Shown piece after piece: positions 56,054-64,000 of a stretch of DNA of 64,000 bases (within the stretch, counting starts at the first letter, position 1; every line of letters starts with the position of its first letter). The position numbers and the translations under genes were made by a program. Source of the DNA: Albimonas pacifica (GTDB lineage: Bacteria; Pseudomonadota; Alphaproteobacteria; Rhodobacterales; Rhodobacteraceae); NCBI RefSeq assembly GCF_900113695.1, contig NZ_FOQH01000005.1, positions 310,001 to 374,000 on the forward strand, written 5' to 3'. The notes under the pieces are model-generated. The model did not search any database and was not told the origin of the DNA. It saw only the letters and a program-made list of their open reading frames with translations.

Positions 56054-56656
56054 TCAGAGCCCCAGCGAGTCCTCGCCCGCGTCGAGCATGATCGGGATCA
56101 CGATCTCCTCCTCGTCGAAGAGGTGACGGTCCATCAGCCGGTCCATGCGCCGCAGCTCCTCGAGCACCTCGGCCATCGGGCGCTTGGGGTCGGAGGGCCC
56201 CGCCTGCAGCGCGTTCAGCGCCCCCACCGCGCCGGCCTGGAAGCGGTCGAGCGCGTCGTGGATGGCGTGGTGGTCGCGGTCGAGGATGTCGAACCCCCGC
56301 TGCAGCCTGGGCTGCAGCTTCAGGAGCGCGGGAAAGTAGTGCATGTCCTCGATCTGGTGATGACCGTGGAGCTGCTGGAGGAAGAAGCCGGCGATCCGGC
56401 CGAACTCGTTGCTCCAGCGTCCGACGGGCTTTGCGCCGTCGAGCGCCTCGTCGGTCAGCCGGGTCATCACGGTCATCGCCTCGCGGAACATGGCGTGGCG
56501 GTCGAGGTAGAAGCGCGTCGTCGGCCCGAAGTTGGGGTGGTCGCCCCAGATCAGGCGCGGGTAGTCGCCCAGCAGGAAGCGCAGGTCCTCGGGCAGTCCG
56601 GGACGCTGGTCGAGGGCGAGCTCTGGGGGCAGGTTCGGACTCTGGGGGGCGGTCAT
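56054..56656 (-). CDS. hemerythrin-like domain protein
   Basis: The 200-residue protein is helical, with the His/Glu pattern of hemerythrin HHE domains: FYLDRHAMFREAM, LHGHHQIEDMHYFPALL, LDRDHHAIHDALDRF and MDRHLFDEEEIVIPIML. These supply a set of His, Glu and Asp ligands for a di-iron site. Related proteins sense or bind oxygen or nitric oxide, or help repair iron centres; which applies here cannot be decided. It starts with a Pro-rich segment. No regulator or partner gene lies beside it. Confidence 0.87.
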   Translation of the reverse strand: MTAPQSPNLPPELALDQRPGLPEDLRFLLGDYPRLIWGDHPNFGPTTRFYLDRHAMFREAMTVMTRLTDEALDGAKPVGRWSNEFGRIAGFFLQQLHGHHQIEDMHYFPALLKLQPRLQRGFDILDRDHHAIHDALDRFQAGAVGALNALQAGPSDPKRPMAEVLEELRRMDRLMDRHLFDEEEIVIPIMLDAGEDSLGL

Positions 56657-56743
56657 CGGCGGCTCCGGCGCTGGTCGGCCAGACGGTAGGCCGGGCGGCG
56701 GCGGAGGCCAAGGGACACGGATCGTTTCCGCATCGCGAACAGG

Positions 56744-56781
56744 CGCCGGGAGGGGGAGGCGCCCGCCTCCCCCTCCCGGCG
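56744..56781 (-). terminator. terminator behind the Arg/Asp-rich repeat gene
   Basis: A perfect 18-bp stem (56744-56761 with 56764-56781) with a two-base loop stands six bases after the stop at 56787. It is the strongest short-loop hairpin in this region, though only TTCGCG follows on the minus strand. Confidence 0.7.
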
Positions 56782-56786
56782 GCGGA

Positions 56787-58049
56787 TCAGAGATAGGCCG
56801 CCAGCAGCAGGGCGGTCAGCGGCCCGGCGAGGTCGCCGAAGAGGCTGCTCGACCCGAAGGAGCCGTAGCCGACGTCGAAGGCGCTCGGCTGCCAGGCCTG
56901 GTAGCCGCCGGCGTAGGGCGAGGAATATCCCGTGCGGTAGACCCGCGTGGGATAACCGTCGATCACCCGCACCACGCGCGGCGCGGGGCGCGCGTCCCAG
57001 CCGTAGGGATAGGCGTGCGCGGCCGAGCCCAGCCCGAAGAGCGAGCTCACCGGATCCGGCCGCCAGCCGAAGACCGGCGCGACCAGCGAGGCGTGGGAGA
57101 CCTGGCGCGGGCGGACCCAGCGCGGCTCGGCCGCGCGGATCACGCGCACCTGTCGCGGCTGGCTCCAGCCGGAGGACCAGCGGGCGTCGCGGGTCGGGGC
57201 GAACAGCAGGAACCCCCGGTCGCGGCGATAGTCCCGGTCGTCGTAGCGGTCCCAGTAGGAAGCCTCGCGCCAGCCGTAGCGCTCGCTGCGGTCGTGGTCG
57301 TGGTCGCGATGCCAGCCCGCCCAGCGCCGGCGCTCGTCCTCCCAGCGGTCGCGCCGGTCGGCGTCGCGCCAACGGCGGTCGTCGTCGCGCCAGCGGCGGT
57401 CGTCGTCCTGCCAGCGCCGGTCGTCGCCGCGCCAGCGGCGGTCGTCGTCCGCCCAGCGGGGGTCGCGCCGGCGGGGATCGTCGTCGCGCCAGTCGCGGCG
57501 CGCGAACCGGTCGCGGTCGTCGTCGCGCCACGCGGGCCGCGCGGGGCGCGGATCGTCGCGGGTCCCGTGGCGGTAGAGCAGGCGCGGATCGTCCCGGCGC
57601 AGGTCCTCGCGGCGCGCCTCGCGGCGGTCGTCGCGCCGGTCCTCGCGGCGCGCCTCCCGGCGCTCGTCGCGGCGGTCCTCGCGCCACTCGCGCACGGCCT
57701 GGCGCTTGGCGCCGCCGCGCTCGGCCGGCCGGTCGCGGTCGTCGGCCTTGCGGGCGGTCTTGCGCTCGTCGCGCCGGGCGGGCCCGCCCGACTTGCCGCC
57801 GCCCTTGCGGCCTTCGGCGGCCTGGCGCTTGCCGCCCTGCCGCTTCGCCCCGCCCGCGGCCTGGCGCTTCTTCTTGGCCTGGGCCTTGCGCTTGGCCTGG
57901 GCGCGGTCGGCCTTTCCGGCGACCGTGAGCACCTCGGCTCCGGCCGGGCCGGAGGCGGGGATCTGGATCGACGGGACCGCCGGCGCCGCGACGGGCGCCA
58001 GCAGCGCTCCAGCCGCGACCCCGGCGACGATGAGCGAGCGGATCTTCAT
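56787..58049 (-). CDS. exported Arg/Asp/Trp-rich repeat protein
   Basis: The 420-residue protein starts at ATG 58049 with a signal peptide (MKIRSLIVAGVAAGALLAPVAAPA). Then comes a Lys/Ala/Gly-rich part (about 50-110), an extremely Arg/Asp-rich part (about 110-285) and a C-terminal domain rich in Tyr, Ser and Pro that ends in a hydrophobic helix (LAGPLTALLLAAYL). The middle holds at least five heptads of the form DDRRWRD, encoded by a 21-bp tandem repeat. No family is recognised. Similar low-complexity proteins occur in the envelope, but the role is unknown. Confidence 0.7.
   Translation of the reverse strand: MKIRSLIVAGVAAGALLAPVAAPAVPSIQIPASGPAGAEVLTVAGKADRAQAKRKAQAKKKRQAAGGAKRQGGKRQAAEGRKGGGKSGGPARRDERKTARKADDRDRPAERGGAKRQAVREWREDRRDERREARREDRRDDRREARREDLRRDDPRLLYRHGTRDDPRPARPAWRDDDRDRFARRDWRDDDPRRRDPRWADDDRRWRGDDRRWQDDDRRWRDDDRRWRDADRRDRWEDERRRWAGWHRDHDHDRSERYGWREASYWDRYDDRDYRRDRGFLLFAPTRDARWSSGWSQPRQVRVIRAAEPRWVRPRQVSHASLVAPVFGWRPDPVSSLFGLGSAAHAYPYGWDARPAPRVVRVIDGYPTRVYRTGYSSPYAGGYQAWQPSAFDVGYGSFGSSSLFGDLAGPLTALLLAAYL
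57343..57465 (-). repeat. 21-bp coding tandem repeat
   Basis: Five or more units of about 21 bp, each with GCGGCGGTCGTCGTC-type sequence on the plus strand, encode the DDRRWRD heptads. Units differ by a few bases, so the array is not perfectly homogeneous. Confidence 0.7.
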
Positions 58050-58533
58050 GGTCCTGGCTCCTTCTCGGGGTTCGGGGTCTTCTTCATGAGTGTCGCCGAT
58101 CAAGGCGATCCGGCGCCGAAAGCGGCGCGCTCGCGCGGCCCGGGCCCGCCTATTCCGCCCGGCGGCGCCGCGCGCCGCCCTGTGGCCGCCCCGTGCAGGC
58201 GGAGTTCATCCGCCAGCCCCCGCGGCGGGGCGGGGAAGGGGGCGCGGCGCGCAGGCGCGCGCCGCGCCCCGGCCGGCAGGCCGCCGCCGGCCGCCCCCGC
58301 CCGGCGCCGCGGAGGGATCGCGCGGCGCCCGGGGGCGGAGGAGGGCGTCTCGGCGGGGGGCGTCTTGGCTTCTCGCCCGCCGGACGCCCCTTGCACGCGG
58401 CCGGGCTCCGGCTCCGGCGGGCGGAGGGCTCGCGCGCGGGCACGAGCGCGTGAGGCGGCGGCACGAGAAGGGGCGCCGCGGTCTCCCGCGGCGCCCCTGG
58501 ATGCGGCGTCGATCCGATCCGGCGGAGCCGGGA
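58050..58533. other. GC-rich intergenic stretch before ilvC 3' end
   Basis: These 484 bp lie between the ilvC stop and the start of the repeat-protein gene. They hold the ilvC hairpin (58469-58498) and the repeat-protein promoter. Frames in both directions are Arg/Pro/Ala-rich without starts or domains, and no gene is supported. Confidence 0.7.
58469..58498 (-). terminator. hairpin behind ilvC
   Basis: A perfect 13-bp stem (58469-58481 with 58486-58498) with a TCTC loop lies 36 bp past the ilvC stop. The following minus-strand sequence CTTCTCG is only weakly T-rich. Confidence 0.65.
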
Positions 58534-60427
<1,894 letters not shown>

Positions 60428-60791
60428 CAAGCGAACCTTTCGAGGGTCGGACGCCGCCCTCGGGGGGCGACGGGCCGGAGCCGTGGAAATGCGGCCCGGC
60501 TATTTCCGCGGCGCCCTGATCCTCTTCGCCGGGCGCCGGTCGGGGGACGACGTCGCGCCTCCGTCCGACTGCGCACCACCTCGGTCCCGAGATGGCGCTC
60601 GGACGGCGGCGAGGCGCCGGGTTCTGGGAGACTTCTGGCCCATTTCGCGACACGCCCCCGCGACGGGCGGCGGGCGCGGCGGCGGAGGCGCTCCGCCCCC
60701 CGTCCGCCCCCGCGCCGCCGCGTCGCCTTGCGCGCGGGGCCGGGCGCGGCTACCTCCTCGCGGAACGGGAGAGAGACGGAGACCAACGCCC
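60428..60791. promoter_or_regulatory. divergent region between PRC-barrel and mce genes
   Basis: These 364 bp lie between two divergent starts and should contain both promoters. No clear consensus boxes were found. A purine-rich site (GGGAGAGAGACGGAGACC) precedes the mce ATG. Nothing else is recognised. Confidence 0.5.
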
Positions 60792-61196
60792 ATGATCGGA
60801 CGCCTGAACCACGTGGCCATCGCCGTGCCGGACCTCGAGGCCGCCTGCGCCCAGTATCGCACCGCGCTCGGCGCGAACGTGGGCGCGCCGCAGGACGAGC
60901 CCGATCACGGCGTCACCGTGGTCTTCATCGAGCTGCCCAACACCAAGATCGAGCTGCTCTATCCGCTCGGCGAGAACTCGCCGATCAAGGGCTTTCTCGA
61001 CAAGAACCCCTCGGGCGGCATCCACCATGTCTGCTACGAGGTCGACGACATCATCGCCGCGCGCGATCATCTCAAGGCGTCGGGCGCCCGGGTGCTGGGC
61101 GACGGAGAGCCGAAGATCGGCGCGCATGGGAAGCCCGTGCTGTTCCTGCACCCCAAGGACTTCAACGGCACGCTGACGGAGCTCGAACAGGTTTGA
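60792..61196 (+). CDS. mce: methylmalonyl-CoA epimerase
   Basis: The 134-residue VOC-fold protein is the right length for this epimerase, which interconverts (S)- and (R)-methylmalonyl-CoA in propionate breakdown. It begins MIGRLNHVAIAVPDLEAAC with the metal-binding His7. GIHHVCYEVDDI carries a second His, and TELEQV the final Glu. The middle has FIELPNTKIELLYPLGENSP. Its stop overlaps the TTG start of the DUF1467 gene as TTGA, an association common in Rhodobacterales. Confidence 0.95.
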   Translation: MIGRLNHVAIAVPDLEAACAQYRTALGANVGAPQDEPDHGVTVVFIELPNTKIELLYPLGENSPIKGFLDKNPSGGIHHVCYEVDDIIAARDHLKASGARVLGDGEPKIGAHGKPVLFLHPKDFNGTLTELEQV

Positions 61197-61519
61197 CCAT
61201 CACCGCCGCCATCGTCCTGCTCGCCGTCATCTGGTTCATGACCCTCTACATCTCGCTTCCGATCGGGATGAAGAGCCAGGGGGACGTGGGCGAGGTGGCG
61301 CCGGGCACCCCCGCCTCGGCCCCGTCGGACTTCGCGCTGAAGCGCAAGCTGATGTGGGTGACGATCATCGCGACGCCGATCTGGATCGCCGTGTGCCTGG
61401 TGATCTGGTTCGTGCCCTGGTCGATGGGCGACCTCGACTTCTACTCTGGCATCGAGCCGGGCTGGAAGGTCGAGCGCGAGGCGGCCGCCGCCGCCGGGGC
61501 GGCCGCCCAGGCCGACTGA
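61193..61519 (+). CDS. DUF1467 membrane protein
   Basis: The 108-residue protein starts at TTG 61193, overlapping the mce stop. This start gives MTITAAIVLLAVIWFMTLYI. It has two membrane helices, the second in LMWVTIIATPIWIAVCLVIWF, and ends in an Ala-rich tail. DUF1467 is a small alphaproteobacterial family often placed behind mce. No function is known. The TTG start would be missed by methods that require ATG. A strong terminator follows. Confidence 0.88.
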   Translation: MTITAAIVLLAVIWFMTLYISLPIGMKSQGDVGEVAPGTPASAPSDFALKRKLMWVTIIATPIWIAVCLVIWFVPWSMGDLDFYSGIEPGWKVEREAAAAAGAAAQAD

Positions 61520-61541
61520 GCCCTGGGGCCGTCGAGAGATG

Positions 61542-61575
61542 AAAGGGGCGGACGCCGCAGCGTCCGCCCCTTTTT
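61542..61575 (+). terminator. factor-independent terminator of the mce operon
   Basis: A perfect 14-bp stem (61542-61555 with 61560-61573) with a CGCA loop ends in TTTTT. It stands 22 bp after the DUF1467 stop. It is the best terminator in the window. Confidence 0.92.
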
Positions 61576-61630
61576 CATGCCCGCCCGCGCGATGCCTGCC
61601 GTTCGAGCGCATGCCGTGCCGCGTCGCGAC

Positions 61631-61739
61631 GCGCCCCGGGCCTGACCCGGGGCGTCCTGCGGCCGGCCGGTGGGCGCGCGCCCCGCGTCGGCTCCGGCGG
61701 CACGGTCCGGCCGAGGCCCCGGGTCAAGCCCGGGGCGCC
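61631..61739. repeat. inverted pair of CCCGGGTCAAGCCCGGG-type palindromes
   Basis: Two nearly identical palindromes lie at 61631-61653 and 61715-61739 in opposite orientation. Each has a CCCCGGG arm, a short TGA-containing centre and a GGGGC arm. Short palindromes of this form are frequent between genes in many alphaproteobacteria. Confidence 0.7.
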
Positions 61740-61803
61740 CGTGGGGCCGGGGTCGCGCCTCCGCCCCCGCCGACGGTTCGTGCGGCGAGCGGCGGGGCGG
61801 GCC

Positions 61804-62604
61804 TCAGCCCACCCGGAACCGCGTGCCGGGGGCGGGGGGATCGTTGGGGGGGCCGGCGAAGCACTGGGCCTTGGCCATCCACTCGGCAGCGACCGGGCCG
61901 GTCACCGAGAGGTCCACGTCGGCGATGTTGCGGGTCTGGGCGACCACCTGGCAGAAGGCGACGGCCGGGCCCTCGACCCGCTCGGCGTCCGAGGGCTCGT
62001 TCCACTCCCAGATCTCGCCGGAGGGGGCGGTGAGGCGGATGTAGGGCTTGGTCTCCGGCACGGGCTCCTTGCGGTTCACGAAGGTCCAGCCGAAGGTGTT
62101 CACGCCCAGCATGGCGATGTTGCGGATGTAGTCGTGTTCGGTCCGCTCGGCGCCCAGGATGTCGTAGACCTCCTGGCCGTGGGCCCAGGTCTCCATCAGG
62201 CGGGCGGTGATGAAGCTGCGCGCGCTCATGTCCGGGCCCGCCCACTTCAGCCGCGCCTTGGGATCGGCGGGGGCGAAGAGGTCGGCCACCTTCTCGCAGG
62301 TCTCGATCCACGCTTTCAGCAGCGCCTGGCCCTTCAGGCCCTCCAGATAACGATCGGTGTAGGCGATGGTGGTCTCGCCCGACTCGCGCGCGGCCTTCAG
62401 GTCGGCGAAGAGCGCCAGCAGCGCCGGCTCGTCGACCAGCGCCATCTCGGCGGCGAGGTTGAAGAAATGCAGGTGCTGGACGACCGTGTCGATGGTCCAG
62501 CCCTTGAACTGCGTCTCCTGCGCCATCTGCGCGTCGGTGGCGTCGGCCAGCAGGGCGTGCAGCCCCCGGCTCTCGGCGCGGAAATCCTCGGCCTGCTCCA
62601 GCAT
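61804..62604 (-). CDS. DinB/maleylpyruvate-isomerase-like protein (TIGR03084 type)
   Basis: The 266-residue protein starts at ATG 62604 (MLEQAEDFRAESRGLHALLAD). It has the four-helix DinB-like fold with GWTIDTVVQHLHFFNLAAEMAL and RLMETWAHGQEVYDILG, whose His residues could bind metal, and a C-terminal domain (VDLSVTGPVAAEWMAKAQCFAGP). This layout fits the TIGR03084 family. Its reaction is not established; the fold suggests a thiol-dependent isomerase or transferase. It diverges from the acyl-CoA synthetase, so the two may share a pathway. Confidence 0.88.
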   Translation of the reverse strand: MLEQAEDFRAESRGLHALLADATDAQMAQETQFKGWTIDTVVQHLHFFNLAAEMALVDEPALLALFADLKAARESGETTIAYTDRYLEGLKGQALLKAWIETCEKVADLFAPADPKARLKWAGPDMSARSFITARLMETWAHGQEVYDILGAERTEHDYIRNIAMLGVNTFGWTFVNRKEPVPETKPYIRLTAPSGEIWEWNEPSDAERVEGPAVAFCQVVAQTRNIADVDLSVTGPVAAEWMAKAQCFAGPPNDPPAPGTRFRVG

Positions 62605-62760
62605 CTCGTTCCTCCCTCGGACATACTCCGCGGTACGTCCACCTTGCGGCGGCGTCCGTTTCGGGGGAGGTTCTCGCATGTCGCGAACCGGCGCGGAAGT
62701 CGTCGGGGGAGACGAGGGGGCCGCGGGCCCCCGGGCCTGGAGACGCCGGAGGAGACGCAG

Positions 62761-64000
62761 ATGGACGGAGCGGCAAGGACCGCGCCTGCGGGAATCGATC
62801 CCGCCGTGGCCGCGGGGGCGGCGGGGCTGACGGTGGCGGATCTCTTCGCCCAGCGCGCGAAGCTCGACGCCGGGCGCATCGCGCTGGAGGAGGGCGAGCG
62901 CACCTGGACCTACGCCCAGCTCGACGCCCGCGCCTCGCGGCTGGCGAACGCGCTGGCCGCGCGCGGCGTGGGCCGGGGCGACCGGGTGGCGATCCTGTCG
63001 GAGAACCGGGCGGAATACATCGAGCTGCTGCTCGCCTGCGCCCGCCTCGCCTGCATCGCCGCCTGCCAGAACTGGCGCATGGCCGACGGCGAGCTGCGCC
63101 ACTGCCTCGGGCTGGTCGAGCCCGCGCTGATCGTCGCCTCGCCCCGCTTCGCGCAGACCGCCGCCGGCCTCGCCGCGGAACTGCCCGGCGCGCCGGAGGT
63201 GCTGGAGCTGGGCGCGCCTTACGAGGCCGCGCTGGCCGCGGAATCCGAGCAGCCCCCCGCCGCGCGGCCGCATCCCGAGGACGGGCTGGTGATCCTTTAC
63301 ACCTCCGGCACCACGGGCCTGCCGAAGGGGGCGCTGATCTCCCAGCGCGCCGAGGTGGCGCGTGCGATGGTGGCGGCCTCGGACCTGCCGACCACGCCCG
63401 AGGACGGCTTCGTCGCCTGGGCGCCGCTGTTCCACATGGCCTCGACCGACACCTCCCTCGCGACGCTGATGAACGGCGGCAAGGTGATCGTGATGGACGG
63501 CTACGAGCCTGACGCGCTCGCCGAGGTGGTCGCGAAGGAGCGGATCGGCCGCCTGACCCTGATGCCCGGCATGATCGGCGGCTTCATCGAGGCGATGAAG
63601 CGCCAGGGCAAGCCCGCCGCGGGCGTCAAATACTGCGGGGTCATGGCCGACCTGGTGCCGCGCGAGCAGCTGGTGGAGATCACCACGCTGCTCGACGCCC
63701 CCTATCTCAACACCTTCGGCGCGACCGAGACCGGCTCCACCCCCGCCTCCCGCGGCCGCATCCCCGTCGGCCAGGCGCCGGCGCGCCTCGACAAATCCCA
63801 GAACTCCTGGTGCCTCGTGAAACTGGTGGACGAGGAGGACCGCGAGGTCCCCGACGGCGAGCCGGGCGAGATGTGCGTGCGCGGCCCCACCCTGTTCTCC
63901 GGCTACTGGAACAACCCCGAGACCAACGCCAAGGACTTCCGCGGCGGCTGGTTCCACATGGGCGACGTCTTCACCCGCAACCCCGACGGCACGCTCAGCT
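62761..64000 (+). CDS. acyl-CoA synthetase (AMP-forming), C-terminus cut by the window edge
   Basis: The first 413 codons are present from ATG 62761, which has a strong CGGAGGAGACGCAG ribosome site. The protein continues past the right edge. The AMP-binding motif LYTSGTTGLPKG is near residues 179-190. FGATETGSTPA and GEMCVRGPTLFSGYWNNPE match the adenylate-forming family; GWFHMGDVF is the start of the hinge region. It should activate a carboxylic acid to its CoA thioester; the acid is unknown. The divergent DinB-like gene is its likely partner. Confidence 0.93.
   Translation, partial: MDGAARTAPAGIDPAVAAGAAGLTVADLFAQRAKLDAGRIALEEGERTWTYAQLDARASRLANALAARGVGRGDRVAILSENRAEYIELLLACARLACIAACQNWRMADGELRHCLGLVEPALIVASPRFAQTAAGLAAELPGAPEVLELGAPYEAALAAESEQPPAARPHPEDGLVILYTSGTTGLPKGALISQRAEVARAMVAASDLPTTPEDGFVAWAPLFHMASTDTSLATLMNGGKVIVMDGYEPDALAEVVAKERIGRLTLMPGMIGGFIEAMKRQGKPAAGVKYCGVMADLVPREQLVEITTLLDAPYLNTFGATETGSTPASRGRIPVGQAPARLDKSQNSWCLVKLVDEEDREVPDGEPGEMCVRGPTLFSGYWNNPETNAKDFRGGWFHMGDVFTRNPDGTLS

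Overview
The window is about 64 kb of very GC-rich DNA (roughly 75% G+C by eye), densely packed with genes on both strands. The gene set suggests a Rhodobacterales-like alphaproteobacterium: a methylmalonyl-CoA epimerase followed by a DUF1467 gene, a DUF2852 protein, a Bpt-type aminoacyl-transferase, an XdhABC xanthine dehydrogenase beside a BMP-type nucleobase ABC transporter, and a YeeE/YedE pair behind an operator that fits the SqrR/BigR pattern. No phage, insertion sequence, CRISPR array or rRNA was found, and only one tRNA gene (Leu, anticodon UAA). Both edges cut genes: acpS at the left (first codons only) and an acyl-CoA synthetase at the right.

Layout. 1-8.1 kb: acpS start, a LysE exporter, a DUF533/TerB-like protein, metA, an unknown P-loop ATPase, and two RTX calcium-binding proteins on either side of ppa. 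8.1-19.2 kb: a DMT permease coupled to aroQ, a DadA-like FAD oxidoreductase, tRNA-Leu, a CinA-type protein, sfsA, map, radC, the DUF1501/DUF1800 pair and an orphan ParA. 19.2-30.7 kb: an orphan phnM, a DUF2165 protein, and the urease locus (ureD, ureA, small ORF, ureB, membrane ORF, then ureC, then ureE, yrhK-like, ureF, ureG, MOSC protein). The urease locus is broken twice by genes on the opposite strand: a di-haem cytochrome c, and a tandem pair of paralogous secreted proteins of unknown function. 30.7-33.6 kb: speD, a second DMT permease and a TPR protein.

33.8-44.4 kb is one tightly overlapping operon for purine uptake and oxidation. In order of transcription it holds 5-hydroxyisourate hydrolase, xdhA, xdhB, xdhC, an ABC ATPase, two permeases, a lipoprotein and the BMP binding protein, and it ends at a terminator. 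Together with the urease locus this suggests an organism that uses purines and urea as nitrogen sources; no uricase or allantoin genes are in the window. 44.5-49.4 kb: a lipid-modification trio (LAB_N protein, GT2, ArnT-like GT39), secG and galM. 49.5-58 kb: bpt, DUF2852, a methyltransferase with a regulatory domain, several proteins of unknown function, the YeeE/YedE sulfur-transport pair, a hemerythrin protein and an Arg/Asp-rich repeat protein. 58.5-64 kb: ilvC, a PRC-barrel protein, the methylmalonyl-CoA epimerase/DUF1467 pair, and a DinB-like protein divergent from the acyl-CoA synthetase.

The signals that genes alone do not explain are: a ladder of duplicated stop/start junctions before ureF; a palindromic intergenic element present in two copies; a 22-nt inverted repeat that includes the galM stop codon; a 35-bp hairpin behind radC; a four-run G tract inside a lipoprotein gene; and the SqrR-like operator at the yeeE promoter.
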